The translations under genes and the position numbers were made by a program. Of a stretch of 64,000 bases of DNA, positions 27,583 through 37,600 are shown in pieces. Source of the stretch: Bacteroidota bacterium. Its GTDB lineage: Bacteria; Bacteroidota; Ignavibacteria; Ignavibacteriales; Ignavibacteriaceae. The stretch is from assembly GCA_021824145.1 (NCBI GenBank), contig JAKALM010000012.1, forward strand, positions 48,973-112,972. The letters are read 5' to 3'. The notes beneath the pieces were generated by a model. The model saw nothing but the letters and a program-made list of their open reading frames with translations, did not search any database and was not told the origin of the DNA. Position 1 is the first letter of the stretch. Each line of letters starts with the position of its first letter.

Positions 27583-30500
27583 ATGAATAAAAAAATTCTT
27601 CTGTTAATATTGCTGAATTTATGCTTGGGCAGTTTATCTGCCCAAACATTTATTGGAAAATTTTATTCAGCTTCGAATTCTCATAAAGAAAAATTTTCCA
27701 ACTCAGACACTTTAAAAATCCTTGCTGTTATGGTTGAGTTTCAAGAAGACAAAGATGCTGCAACCGAAGGCAATGGAAAATTCGGCACAATATATTCTCA
27801 AAACTATGGCAATGCAATTTTAGACCCTTTACCGCACGATAGAAATTATTTTGAAGATCATTTATTATTCGTGAAAAATTATTTTGAAAAAGTATCAAAT
27901 GCAAAATTGCATATCCAATATTATGTTCTGCCAAATGTAATTACTGTTTCTCAGCGAATGAGAAATTATACTCCTCCTAATAACTCAAATGATTTTACAA
28001 ATCTTGCTAATTTTTCTCAAGAAGTTTGGCATGATGCTGATTCTGCAAATCCAGGATTTAATTTTAGTGATTATAATTTGTTCACAATTTTTCATGCTGG
28101 TGTTGGTAAAGAAGTTTCTTTACCTGGAAGCATTGGAGATTCTAAAGATCTTCCTTCTGTTTATTTAAGTGAAAATGCTTTAAAAAATATTTATGGAGCT
28201 TCATTTAATGGATTTCCAGTTCAAAATAGTTCTTTTAATATTTCAAATAGTTTAATAATGCCGGAAACTGAAAGCAGAGAACAAACGGCAATAGACGGCT
28301 CAGTGGTTCTTGCTCAAATTACTATAAATGGTTTGATGGCGGCAAATGTTGCAAGCTTTCTCGGCCTCCCGGATTTGTATAACACAAATACCGGATTAAG
28401 CGCCATTGGAAGATTTGGCCTGATGGATCCGCAATCTATATTTGCTTACAATGGTGTGTTTCCTCCAGAACCTTCAGCTTGGGAAAAAATTTATCTTGGC
28501 TGGGCAACTCCGGTAACACTTGCGCCAGGGAATTATAATATTAATTTAGTTACTAATTTAGCTGCCTCTCAATCGGATACAACAATTCTAAAAGTACCGA
28601 TAAACTCATCAGAGTATTTTCTTGTTGAAAATAGAGAAAGAGATGCAAACAATGACGGCGCAAAAATTAATTATGTTGTCGGCAGCGATACTTTAACAAA
28701 AACTTTTACAAAAGATAAAGCAGGATTTAACAGCATTGATACAGATTCACTCGAAGGTGTAATTACAAATGTTGATGAATTTGATTGGGCACTTCCTGGA
28801 CAAATAGATGATACTTCGCATTACAAGGGCGGCGTTTTAATTTGGCATATTGATGATAATGTTATAAATGCTAATCTCGCTTCAGATAAAATTAATGCAG
28901 ATGATAACCATCGCGGTGTAAATTTAATGGAAGCAAGCGGAGTTCCGGAAATTGGCGTGCAGTTTACGACAATTTTGGGTGATGTTGTTACCGGTGAAGG
29001 TTCCTATCTTGATTATTGGTATTCATCAAACCCAGCTACACTTTATAAAAATAGATTTGCTGATGATACGCGTCCAAGCAGCAAATCAAACTCCGGTGCC
29101 AATAGTTTGATAACATTTTCGAATTTTTCAAACATTAATAACCGGATGAGTTTTAATATTGCTTATGGTGATTCACTAGTTAAGCCGCTTTATTCAAATG
29201 TTATTTTTGCAACGCCAAACAGTAAACTAAGCGCAATTCAAAATAATCCAATTTTTAATTTTGCTTATATTTCAAACTCAATTTTACAATTAGTAAATGT
29301 TAATGGTATTTCAGTCTTAAGCAGTCACGCTTCATTTTCAAATTTTAAACCAGCTTCAATTGATTTAAACAATAATACATTTATTGCTGGAGCTTATGAC
29401 TCAACATTAAATGTAATGGTAAGCCAGACCAATTTACCAAACTTTTTTAGTTCAGTTAATGTTGGCGACAATATTACTGCTCCTCCGGTTATCATAACAG
29501 AAAATTCAACACCAGAAGTTTTAGTCGGCACAAATTATGGATACATTAAAAAATATAATTTTGGAAGTTCACCTAACTTCAATCCGATTTTAATTTCTGC
29601 GGACAGTTCTAATTTAAACTTTTCCGTTAAGCAAATTGCAAGTTCAGAAAATTATTATTCATACATTTCTCTTGCTGCTTTAAATCCGCCTTCAAATTGG
29701 AAATACAAATTGGTTTTAGCAGACAATCAAGGAAATCTTTTTACAAAAAACGTAAATGGATTTTATCAATTAGCAGTAACTGATAACAACCAAGGAAAGA
29801 AAACCAATATTCTGCTTTTATCCGGAAATACTTTTGACATTGTAACTGATGGAAAACTTATAAATGAATTTACAGTTAATTCTTCCGATTCAATAAAATC
29901 TTTTGCGCTTGCCGATTTAAAGCAAGATGGAGGAAATTATATTGTCTTTTCTAATGGTAATCAAATTGATGCAGTAAATTTGCAAGGTGCAGAAGCAGAA
30001 AATTTTCCATTTAGAGATATTAAAGGAGTTGGCTTTGTTGGAACACCATTGACTGCAGATTTTGCTGGAGATAATAAATCAGAAATTATAGCCGTTACAC
30101 GTGATGGAAGAATTTTTGCAATTGACGGCGGTACTGGAAAAGTGGTTGACGGATTCCCATTTTCCTCGGGTGCACAGCTTGCATGTACTCCGGTTTTGTT
30201 TAATTATCAAGGGAAAATTTCTTTAGCTGTCTTAAATCAGCAGAATGGATTTTTTGATTGGACAATTGGCGCAAATGAAGGAAAAGCTTTTTGGTCAGAA
30301 GAAAATGGGAATAGCGAAAATAATTCTTTTGTACCAGCCTCTGTAAACGTAAATCCAGTTAATACATTTTTTCCATCGAACAAAGCATACAATTATCCAA
30401 ATCCGGTTTACGGCGGTGAAACAAGAATTCATTATTATGTTTCTGAAGATTCAAAGATTGATATTAAAATTTTTGATCTTGCCGGAGATTTTGTTGCTGA

Positions 30501-30651
30501 GTTAACTGATTTTGCACAAGGCGGCTTCACAAAAGAAACCCCGTGGAATGTAAGCAACATTCAAAGCGGAGTTTATTTTGCAAGTATTAAAGCTACAGGC
30601 GCAAGCGGTAAAACAGAAACGAATGTTATAAAAATTGCGGTGATAAAATAG
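27583..30651 (+). CDS. Secreted M6-peptidase-like protein lacking the zinc site, with T9SS tail
   Basis: The 1022-residue protein has a signal peptide (1-20, ending LSAQ) and an N-terminal domain (about 45-330) resembling M6/immune-inhibitor-A-like metalloproteases: ILAVMVEFQ, the block GLPDLYNT at 261-268, FGLMD, and PSAWEKIYLGWA. In active members the GLPDLY block follows HExxH directly. Here the aligned residues are A254-N-V-A-S258, so both histidines and the glutamate are lost. A middle part holds beta-propeller-like segments (about 560-900), and the C-terminus has NYPNP and a T9SS type A sorting domain ending VIKIAVIK. It is probably a surface protein without protease activity, perhaps a binding or adhesion factor. 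It follows porV by six bases. Confidence 0.85.
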   Translation: MNKKILLLILLNLCLGSLSAQTFIGKFYSASNSHKEKFSNSDTLKILAVMVEFQEDKDAATEGNGKFGTIYSQNYGNAILDPLPHDRNYFEDHLLFVKNYFEKVSNAKLHIQYYVLPNVITVSQRMRNYTPPNNSNDFTNLANFSQEVWHDADSANPGFNFSDYNLFTIFHAGVGKEVSLPGSIGDSKDLPSVYLSENALKNIYGASFNGFPVQNSSFNISNSLIMPETESREQTAIDGSVVLAQITINGLMAANVASFLGLPDLYNTNTGLSAIGRFGLMDPQSIFAYNGVFPPEPSAWEKIYLGWATPVTLAPGNYNINLVTNLAASQSDTTILKVPINSSEYFLVENRERDANNDGAKINYVVGSDTLTKTFTKDKAGFNSIDTDSLEGVITNVDEFDWALPGQIDDTSHYKGGVLIWHIDDNVINANLASDKINADDNHRGVNLMEASGVPEIGVQFTTILGDVVTGEGSYLDYWYSSNPATLYKNRFADDTRPSSKSNSGANSLITFSNFSNINNRMSFNIAYGDSLVKPLYSNVIFATPNSKLSAIQNNPIFNFAYISNSILQLVNVNGISVLSSHASFSNFKPASIDLNNNTFIAGAYDSTLNVMVSQTNLPNFFSSVNVGDNITAPPVIITENSTPEVLVGTNYGYIKKYNFGSSPNFNPILISADSSNLNFSVKQIASSENYYSYISLAALNPPSNWKYKLVLADNQGNLFTKNVNGFYQLAVTDNNQGKKTNILLLSGNTFDIVTDGKLINEFTVNSSDSIKSFALADLKQDGGNYIVFSNGNQIDAVNLQGAEAENFPFRDIKGVGFVGTPLTADFAGDNKSEIIAVTRDGRIFAIDGGTGKVVDGFPFSSGAQLACTPVLFNYQGKISLAVLNQQNGFFDWTIGANEGKAFWSEENGNSENNSFVPASVNVNPVNTFFPSNKAYNYPNPVYGGETRIHYYVSEDSKIDIKIFDLAGDFVAELTDFAQGGFTKETPWNVSNIQSGVYFASIKATGASGKTETNVIKIAVIK

Positions 30652-30771
30652 TTCAGCTAAAATTGAATTTTTTTCTCTCCAAAATAAAATTGAAATCCCA
30701 AATCATTTTTTAAAATGAAAAGGGTGAAGTAATTTATTACATATTAACTTGAAGTAATGTCAGCATAACTT

Positions 30772-33700
30772 ATGTCGAAACTTTTATCTTTCATTTTTTT
30801 AGTATTATTAATTCCAGCCACGGCTTTTTCACAGTTCACGGAATTTCATCCTGAATTAAAATGGTATACAATTAAAGGCAAACATTGCCAAGTCCATTTT
30901 CATGAAGGTGCAGAAAGAACTGCAAGAGTAGTGGCTAAAATTGCCGATGAAGTAATCGGGCCATTAACTTCGCTTTATGATTATGATCCAGGAACAATTA
31001 ATTATGTAATAAAAGATATTGACGATTATTCAAACGGAGCTACTTACTTTTTTGATAACAAAATTGAAATTTGGACAAGCGCTCTCGATTTCGATCTTCG
31101 CGGCACCCACAACTGGCTGCGAAATGTTATCACTCACGAAACAACACACATGGTTCAAATTCAATCTGCAATGAAGATGAGCCGCACATTACCAGCATTC
31201 TTTCTTCAAGTTTTAAATTATGAAGATGAAAGACGTCCCGACATTCTTTATGGATTTCCAAATGTAATTGCATCTTATCCTCTTGCAACTGTTAATGTCC
31301 CATCATGGTTTGCTGAAGGTACAGCACAATATCAGCGGAAGGAATTTAATTATGATAATTGGGATACTCACCGCGATATGGTGCTTCGCTGCTACGCTTT
31401 AAGCAATCGTATGTTAACTTGGAATCAAATGGGTGTGTTTGACAAAACAAGTTTGGGAAATGAATCGGTTTATAATGCTGGCTTTGCTTTGACGAGATAT
31501 ATTTCTCAAAAATATGGCGAAGATAAACTAGAAAAAATTTCACATGATCTTGGAAAGATTACAGTTTTCACAATTGATCATGCTTTTAAAGATGTTCTTG
31601 GTAAAGATGGAAATGAAATTTATAATGAGTGGAGTGGTTTTCTAAAAGACAGTTACAGAAAAAGAAGTGAAGCGGTACTTTCAAATTTAGTTGAAGGTGA
31701 TACAATTGAGACAATTGGTTTTGGAAATTTTTATCCCACATTTTCACCTGATGGCTCTAAGTTTGCATACATTTCAAACAAGACTGCCGATTATTTTTCT
31801 CTTTCTAACGCTTATGTTTATGATTTCAAGACAAAAAAAGAAAAACAAATTGCTGGTGGAGTTAGTTCAACTATCAGTTGGATTCCTGGTGAGAATAAAA
31901 TTATTTATTCAAAGCTAAGCGATGACAACCCAAATTGGAACAATGTTCATGATATTTATGTTTATGATTTAGATAAAGAAAAAGAAACAAGATTAACTCA
32001 CGATCTAAGAGCAAATCAGCCTTGCATATCTCATGATGGCAAAAAAATTGTTTTTCTTTTTGAGCGCGATGGAACTACTAATCTTGGAACAGTTGATAAT
32101 GAAGGAAAAAATTTCAAACAGCTTACTTTCTTTAATAATGGTGAACAAGTTTATGAACCGAAATTTTCCAACGACAACAGCTATATAATTTTTGATTATT
32201 CTTACAGAGAAGGAAGAGATATTGCAAGAATAGATACTGATGGAAAGAATTTTCAATTTATTATAAAAACTAATAATGATAATCGAAATGCTGCGTTTGA
32301 TAAAAATGGAAATCTAATTTTTTGTTCGGATACTACGGGGATTTTTAACCTCTATTCATACAACTTAAAGACTGGCTATAAAAAACAGCTTACGAATGTA
32401 ATTGGCGGAGCTTTCATGCCTTCGGTTGATGATAACGGAAATATTTTATATTCCGGTTATACTTCATCAGGCTTTAAGATTTTTGAAATTACACCGGATC
32501 AGCAAAGTAAAGTTATTTCTGGGAAAAATTATGTTTGGATAAAAGATCCACCTTTAGACCATGATAAACCAAAAGGTGATTTGAAAAATTTTGATCTTGC
32601 CCACCTAGAAAATTATGATGATTACAAAGTTCCAAATTATACTGAAGAACCTTACACTGGCGTTTTTTCTAAAATGACATTTTATCCATTCCTTCGATAC
32701 GATAATTATAATACAACAAATAACTTTTTTGAAAAATTAAAACCAGGACTTTATGTATCTTCCAGCGATATGCTTGACCGTTACGCTTTGTTTGCAGGTG
32801 CTTCAATTAATGCAAGATTGGAAAGAGATTTATTTTTGATTTTTAATTATCGTAATAAACTGCCTCTTCTTTTTGATATTGGGATTCGTCCAGAACTTTC
32901 ACTTGAACTTTATAATATAAGCCGGCAAGCAAATACTTCGCTTGGATTTGGCGCAGATACAATTGGTTCATCGGTGAGCTATATTTATACAGTTCCAGTT
33001 GATGTAAGTTATAATTTATTTGAAGTTGATCTCGCTGCTAAACAAAGAATATTTTCTCGCGGCCAAGATCTTGAGTTTAGGTATATATTCAGCCGATACT
33101 CTGCCGATTTAAGCAGCTTCATCGTTCCAAATACTGATCAACTTTATCCTGCAACTAGCGACTTTTATTTAATTGGAAGTAACTTTCAAGTAAAATATAC
33201 ATTAAATTATTTGCAGCCATCGGTAGATGATGATATAAATCCAATTGGAACTTTTATTGATTTAACCTATAACTACGAGATTAATCAATTTAATCCAGAT
33301 GGAAATTATACTGTCCAAAATGGAATGTTACAGCCAGTTTACAATGATTACAACTTTACTAGACTTGAACTAAATTCTAAAATTTCTTTCCCGCTTATAG
33401 GTAATAATACTTTAACAACTCAGCTTAGATTAGGAAATATTTTTGGTCCTAAAAATACAGTACCGGATTTCTTTGATTTTTATCTTGGCGGTATTGTTGG
33501 TATGAAGTCTTATCCATTTTATGCAATAAGCGGAAATAGAGTTGCTTGGCTTAACTTGACTTACAGATTTCCATTGTTCAAAAATATTGATACAAGAATT
33601 GGGCAGCTTTACATCGATAAAATTTTTATGTCTATTTATGGTGATGCCGGAAATGCCTGGAATGAAAAATTTGATAATCTAAAAAAAGGCGCTGGTGCAG

Positions 33701-33864
33701 AGTTAAGAGTTCATATGAATTCATACTATGAATTTCCAACAGACCTATTTTTTAGCGCGGCATACGGATTTGATAAGTTTTCTAAAGATATCCGCGGAAC
33801 AATAGTTACCTATGGAAAAGAATGGCACTTTTACGGAGGATTGTTATTCGGATTCGATATTTAA
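30772..33864 (+). CDS. Metalloprotease / TolB-like propeller / outer-membrane barrel protein
   Basis: The 1030-residue protein combines three parts after a signal peptide (1-20, ending AFSQ). Residues about 30-290 are a gluzincin-type peptidase with H122-E-T-T-H126 and a downstream glutamate in WFAEGTAQYQ (E182). Residues about 310-590 contain PD40/TolB-like propeller repeats (FSPDGSKFAYIS, KIVFLF, FSNDNSYIIFDYS). Residues about 640-1030 are a beta-barrel that resembles the surface-antigen/BamA type (GGIVGMKSYPFYAISGNR). The order peptidase-propeller-barrel recurs in Bacteroidota outer-membrane proteins, but the substrate is unknown. It lies 120 bases behind the M6-like gene and may be transcribed with the T9SS cluster. 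Confidence 0.82.
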   Translation: MSKLLSFIFLVLLIPATAFSQFTEFHPELKWYTIKGKHCQVHFHEGAERTARVVAKIADEVIGPLTSLYDYDPGTINYVIKDIDDYSNGATYFFDNKIEIWTSALDFDLRGTHNWLRNVITHETTHMVQIQSAMKMSRTLPAFFLQVLNYEDERRPDILYGFPNVIASYPLATVNVPSWFAEGTAQYQRKEFNYDNWDTHRDMVLRCYALSNRMLTWNQMGVFDKTSLGNESVYNAGFALTRYISQKYGEDKLEKISHDLGKITVFTIDHAFKDVLGKDGNEIYNEWSGFLKDSYRKRSEAVLSNLVEGDTIETIGFGNFYPTFSPDGSKFAYISNKTADYFSLSNAYVYDFKTKKEKQIAGGVSSTISWIPGENKIIYSKLSDDNPNWNNVHDIYVYDLDKEKETRLTHDLRANQPCISHDGKKIVFLFERDGTTNLGTVDNEGKNFKQLTFFNNGEQVYEPKFSNDNSYIIFDYSYREGRDIARIDTDGKNFQFIIKTNNDNRNAAFDKNGNLIFCSDTTGIFNLYSYNLKTGYKKQLTNVIGGAFMPSVDDNGNILYSGYTSSGFKIFEITPDQQSKVISGKNYVWIKDPPLDHDKPKGDLKNFDLAHLENYDDYKVPNYTEEPYTGVFSKMTFYPFLRYDNYNTTNNFFEKLKPGLYVSSSDMLDRYALFAGASINARLERDLFLIFNYRNKLPLLFDIGIRPELSLELYNISRQANTSLGFGADTIGSSVSYIYTVPVDVSYNLFEVDLAAKQRIFSRGQDLEFRYIFSRYSADLSSFIVPNTDQLYPATSDFYLIGSNFQVKYTLNYLQPSVDDDINPIGTFIDLTYNYEINQFNPDGNYTVQNGMLQPVYNDYNFTRLELNSKISFPLIGNNTLTTQLRLGNIFGPKNTVPDFFDFYLGGIVGMKSYPFYAISGNRVAWLNLTYRFPLFKNIDTRIGQLYIDKIFMSIYGDAGNAWNEKFDNLKKGAGAELRVHMNSYYEFPTDLFFSAAYGFDKFSKDIRGTIVTYGKEWHFYGGLLFGFDI

Positions 33865-33925
33865 GTTTGCTTATAAATTTTTTCTAAATGAAAACTAAAA
33901 TTTGAAAATTTAATTTGGAATTACA

Positions 33926-34801
33926 ATGAAACTAAATTTTTTTATGTCAATACTTCTCTTAGCTTTCTTCTTTATACCTTTAACTCAGTTGTTTCCGCAG
34001 AAGATTGAGGCTCGAAATAAATTGTTAAGTGGAAATTTAATTTTAGATTCTAAATTAGTTTTAACGAATTATGAAGTTCAACCCAATTTGAATTTGCAAT
34101 CTAAAGAAAAAAAATCTAGATGGCTTGGCGGTGCTATGTCTTTAATTCTTCCAGGTGCTGGAGAATTCTATGCTGGAGATTATTTGAAAGCCGCAATCTT
34201 TGTTGTTGTAGAAGCTGCAGCAATAACAACAGCCTTAGTATACACAAACAAAGGCGATTCTAAAACTCAAGATTTTCAGCATTACGCAGATCAGCATTGG
34301 AGCGTTAAAAGATATGCTCAATGGACACTTGACCATACACAATATATTAATCCAGATGTTAATCCACAGAATTATCATGTGTTTAATGGTGATGGCTCAG
34401 TTAATTGGTCAGAACTAAATCGTCTTGAATCAGATTTAGGTGATGGATATTCTCACATGCTGCCAACTCCGGGCCAGCAGCAATATTACGAATTGATAGG
34501 TAAGTATCCTCAATTCAGCCACGGTTGGGATACAAGTAATCAGAACGATACTGACTTTCATATCTTGACAGATCAATTTTTGTGGTATGCACATCAAAGA
34601 GGATTAGCTAACGATTATTATACTACAGGCAATACTGCAATCATTTTTATTTATGTCAATCATTTCCTCAGCACTTTGGATGCGGTTTGGTCTGTTGATA
34701 AGTATAATGATTCTATCGCAATGAATATCAGAATGAATGGAATAAATACAGCTAATGGCATTCAATTAATTCCAACAATAAATCTGTCTTATAACTTCTA
34801 A
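33926..34801 (+). CDS. Hypothetical secreted or membrane protein, DUF5683-like
   Basis: The 291-residue protein has an N-terminal signal or anchor (about 1-24). After a linker comes SRWLGGAMSLILPGAGEFYAG, a pattern like that of DUF5683 proteins (a glycine-rich PGAG turn before a membrane helix), then a hydrophobic helix (about 88-108). The remainder is rich in Tyr, His and Trp (about 115-230), with a second hydrophobic stretch near 235-250. I do not recognise an enzyme. Sixty-one bases separate it from the metalloprotease/barrel gene, and a terminator follows. A cell-envelope role is likely but not shown. Confidence 0.6.
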   Translation: MKLNFFMSILLLAFFFIPLTQLFPQKIEARNKLLSGNLILDSKLVLTNYEVQPNLNLQSKEKKSRWLGGAMSLILPGAGEFYAGDYLKAAIFVVVEAAAITTALVYTNKGDSKTQDFQHYADQHWSVKRYAQWTLDHTQYINPDVNPQNYHVFNGDGSVNWSELNRLESDLGDGYSHMLPTPGQQQYYELIGKYPQFSHGWDTSNQNDTDFHILTDQFLWYAHQRGLANDYYTTGNTAIIFIYVNHFLSTLDAVWSVDKYNDSIAMNIRMNGINTANGIQLIPTINLSYNF

Positions 34802-34829
34802 ATTCTGATAATAAACAAGAATTCGAATT

Positions 34830-34867
34830 AGGCGATGGTACTTGAAAAAGTATTACCGCCTTTTTAT
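34830..34867 (+). terminator. Intrinsic terminator of the T9SS/envelope cluster
   Basis: AGGCGATGGTACTT (34830-34843) pairs with AAGTATTACCGCCT (34848-34861) with two G-T wobbles and one A-C mismatch, loop GAAA, followed by a T run (TTTTTATTTAT). It lies 29 bases after the stop of the hypothetical gene. Confidence 0.8.
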
Positions 34868-34922
34868 TTATATGATGTAATTTGGTATTTTGTGTAATGA
34901 AAATCAGAAAGATATTTGAATT

Positions 34923-36236
34923 ATGAGCACTCCTGTTGTAGTAATTGTTGGAAGACCGAATGTAGGCAAGTCAACTCTTTTTAATCGATTAGTTGGAAAA
35001 AGAGAAGCTATCGTTGATAATATAAGTGGTGTTACGCGGGACCGGAATTATGGAGAAGTTGAATGGAACGGAAAAGAGTTTCAGTTAATTGATACTGGCG
35101 GTTATGTCCCAAATTCGTCAGACCTATTTGAAACTGCAATCAGAGAGCAAGTTGAAATTGCAATAACTGAAGCCGATGCTATTTTGTTTTTAGTAGACGG
35201 CAGATCAGGTTTGCTTCCGGTAGATTTTGAAATTGCAAAAATGCTGCGAAGCTCAAATAAAGAATTTTTTCTTGTAGTAAATAAAATTGATTCTGAAAAT
35301 TTCGAAGCTGGCACTTCCGAATTTTTTAAATTGGGAATAAAAAATGTTTATTCTATATCAGCGCAAGTTGGAAGGAAAATTGGAGATTTACTTGATGAAT
35401 TGACAGAAAATTTCCAGCCGATGGATGTAGAAGAAGAAGCTGATTCAAGATTAAAAATTGCAATTGTCGGACGGCCAAATGTCGGCAAATCATCTCTAAC
35501 TAATTCATTGCTTGGATATGATCGAAGTATAGTTACAGATATACCTGGAACGACTCGCGACAGTGTCAATTCGATTCTTAAATATTATGGCCAGGAAATA
35601 ATCTTAATTGATACAGCTGGACTTAGAAAGAAAAAAAGAGTTGATGAAAGTATCGAGTTCTTTTCAATGGTAAGAACTCTGAAAACAATTGGCGAGTGCG
35701 ATATTGCAGTTATAATGATTGATGCAAAAATTGGAATTGAAAATCAAGATCAGAAAATTATTGATGAAGCCGTACGAAGGAAAAAAGGAATTATAATTGC
35801 AGTTAATAAATGGGACTTAATTGAGAAGGATAATAAAACATCGAAGAAATTCGAAGATGCAATTCAGGATAGCTTGGGATCTATCGACTATGCGCCAATA
35901 ATTTTTATTTCTGCTTTAACAAAACAGAGAATTTTTAAACTCATTGATTTATGTTTAACTGTAAATGAAGAGAGAAAGAAAAAAATTTCTACAAATCAAT
36001 TAAATGATATTTTATTAAAAGATATTGGTGAAATGCCTCCACCAACTACTGGAACAGGAAAAGAAGTTAAGATTAAATATATTACACAGGCAGGTTCACA
36101 TTATCCTGTAATTCTTTTTTTTACAAACTTTCCCAAAAATATTCCAGAACATTATAAAAGGTTTTTAGAAAAATTAATTCGAAAACATTTTGGTTTTCAG
36201 GGCGTTCCATTAACATTAACTTTTAAACAAAAATGA
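34923..36236 (+). CDS. der: Ribosome-assembly GTPase Der (EngA)
   Basis: The 437-residue protein has two tandem GTPase domains, the mark of Der. Each has a P-loop GRPNVGKS(T/S) (residues 9-17 and about 182-190), a DTxG motif (LIDTGGY and LIDTAGL), and an (N)KxD motif (VNKIDS and VNKWDL). A C-terminal KH-like domain fills about 350-437. Der acts in maturation of the large ribosomal subunit. The coding region is followed with a four-base overlap (ATGA) by an oxidoreductase gene. Upstream, GATATTTG (34910-34917) stands only five bases before the ATG and resembles a -7 box, so the transcript may have a very short leader. Confidence 0.97.
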   Translation: MSTPVVVIVGRPNVGKSTLFNRLVGKREAIVDNISGVTRDRNYGEVEWNGKEFQLIDTGGYVPNSSDLFETAIREQVEIAITEADAILFLVDGRSGLLPVDFEIAKMLRSSNKEFFLVVNKIDSENFEAGTSEFFKLGIKNVYSISAQVGRKIGDLLDELTENFQPMDVEEEADSRLKIAIVGRPNVGKSSLTNSLLGYDRSIVTDIPGTTRDSVNSILKYYGQEIILIDTAGLRKKKRVDESIEFFSMVRTLKTIGECDIAVIMIDAKIGIENQDQKIIDEAVRRKKGIIIAVNKWDLIEKDNKTSKKFEDAIQDSLGSIDYAPIIFISALTKQRIFKLIDLCLTVNEERKKKISTNQLNDILLKDIGEMPPPTTGTGKEVKIKYITQAGSHYPVILFFTNFPKNIPEHYKRFLEKLIRKHFGFQGVPLTLTFKQK

Positions 36237-37582
36237 TAGAAAGAGGGAGAATAATAGTTGTCGGAGGAAACGCAGCTGGGCCAGCAGCCGCAGCAAAAGC
36301 CAAAAGAGTTAGTCCTAGCGCAAATGTAATTCTTTTTGAATCTGGGAAATATATTTCAACAGGTACGTGCGAAATTCCTTATGTAATTTCTGGTGATATT
36401 TCTGACTACAAAAAAATTATTTTTTATGATGAAGAAAAATATAAAAAAGAAAAAGGTGTTGATGTCTTTACGCAGCATTTAGTAACTGAAATAAATAGAA
36501 GGGGAAAGTTTGTTGTAGTAAAAAATTTAATTGATAATTCAATAAATAAATTTTCCTATGATAAATTAATATTAGCCACAGGCTCAAAAGCTAAACAAGT
36601 TGATTACTTGCCGCAAAATGCAAAAAATGTTTTTACATTAAAATCAGTTTCAGATCTTATAAAATTAAAAGAATATCTGTCATCAAATAAAGTTAAAACT
36701 GCTGCGGTAATAGGCTCCGGTTATATTGGGTTGGAAATTGTAGAATCTCTTAAAAGATTAAATTTGGAAATTATTTTAATCGAAAAAGAAAAATTATTAC
36801 TACCATCAGCAGAAACTGAAATAAGCTTTTTAGTTCAAGAATTGTTAAAGAAAAATGGAATTAGATTTTTTAGAAATATTAATAATCCTAAAATTCAGGT
36901 TAGCGATAATAAATTAAAAACTTTGGAACTTGATGGACGCATAATTGATGTTGATTTAGTTATTATAGCTATTGGATTTATCCCTAATTCTGAATTGGCA
37001 TTTCAATCTAAAATTGAATTAGGAAATTATGGCGGAATAAAAGTAGATAATAGATTAAGAACGTCGGATCCAAATATTTATGCAGCCGGGGATTGCATTG
37101 AAATAAAAAATTTAATTACTAATAAAAATGATTATATCCCGTTAGCAGCAATTGCTCATGAATATGGTCATATAGCTGGTGGAAATGCTGCTGGTGAAAA
37201 TTATAACACAGAATCTATCGTTAAAAATCTGTCTGTAAAAATTTTCGATAAATATTATATCTCAATTGGTCTTTCGTCTTCAGAAGCTGAAAAAAATAAA
37301 TTTTATTTTTCATCAGTTTCTGAAATTGCTAAAAATTTAATTAAAGTTATGCCCGGGAGTGAAAATACATTTGGGAAAATTCTTTATGAAAAAAATACAA
37401 AAAGAATTTTAGGAGCATCATTTTTCGGTGGGAAAGAAGTTTCTGGTTACGGAGATATAATTTCATTATTAATTAGAACAAAACAACCAGCAAACGTTTT
37501 GTCTTCAATAAATTATAATTATACTCCACCTTTATCGCCGATGGTAAATTTACTTTCTTTGCTTGGAAGCAAAATAAAATAA
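36233..37582 (+). CDS. FAD-dependent disulfide oxidoreductase (CoA-disulfide reductase/NADH oxidase type)
   Basis: The 449-residue flavoprotein has an FAD-binding start (IIVVGGNAAGPAAAAKA, residues 5-21) and an active-site cysteine in STGTCEIPYVISGD (about residue 46), the place of the single catalytic Cys of CoA-disulfide reductase and NADH oxidase. An NAD(P)-binding GSGYIGLE (about 161) and the second FAD motif IYAAGDCIE (about 282) follow, with a dimerisation domain to the end. Paired CxxxxC residues as in glutathione or mercuric reductase are absent. It may reduce CoA disulfide, polysulfide or oxygen; sequence alone does not decide. It is translationally coupled to der, which is not a known functional pairing. 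Confidence 0.85.
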   Translation: MIERGRIIVVGGNAAGPAAAAKAKRVSPSANVILFESGKYISTGTCEIPYVISGDISDYKKIIFYDEEKYKKEKGVDVFTQHLVTEINRRGKFVVVKNLIDNSINKFSYDKLILATGSKAKQVDYLPQNAKNVFTLKSVSDLIKLKEYLSSNKVKTAAVIGSGYIGLEIVESLKRLNLEIILIEKEKLLLPSAETEISFLVQELLKKNGIRFFRNINNPKIQVSDNKLKTLELDGRIIDVDLVIIAIGFIPNSELAFQSKIELGNYGGIKVDNRLRTSDPNIYAAGDCIEIKNLITNKNDYIPLAAIAHEYGHIAGGNAAGENYNTESIVKNLSVKIFDKYYISIGLSSSEAEKNKFYFSSVSEIAKNLIKVMPGSENTFGKILYEKNTKRILGASFFGGKEVSGYGDIISLLIRTKQPANVLSSINYNYTPPLSPMVNLLSLLGSKIK

Positions 37583-37600
37583 AAATTTCTGGAGAAAATT

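Noticed and set aside
27583..30651. Annotation as an active M6 metalloprotease
   Set aside because: The HExxH motif is replaced by ANVAS at the aligned position, so zinc binding in the usual way is not possible.
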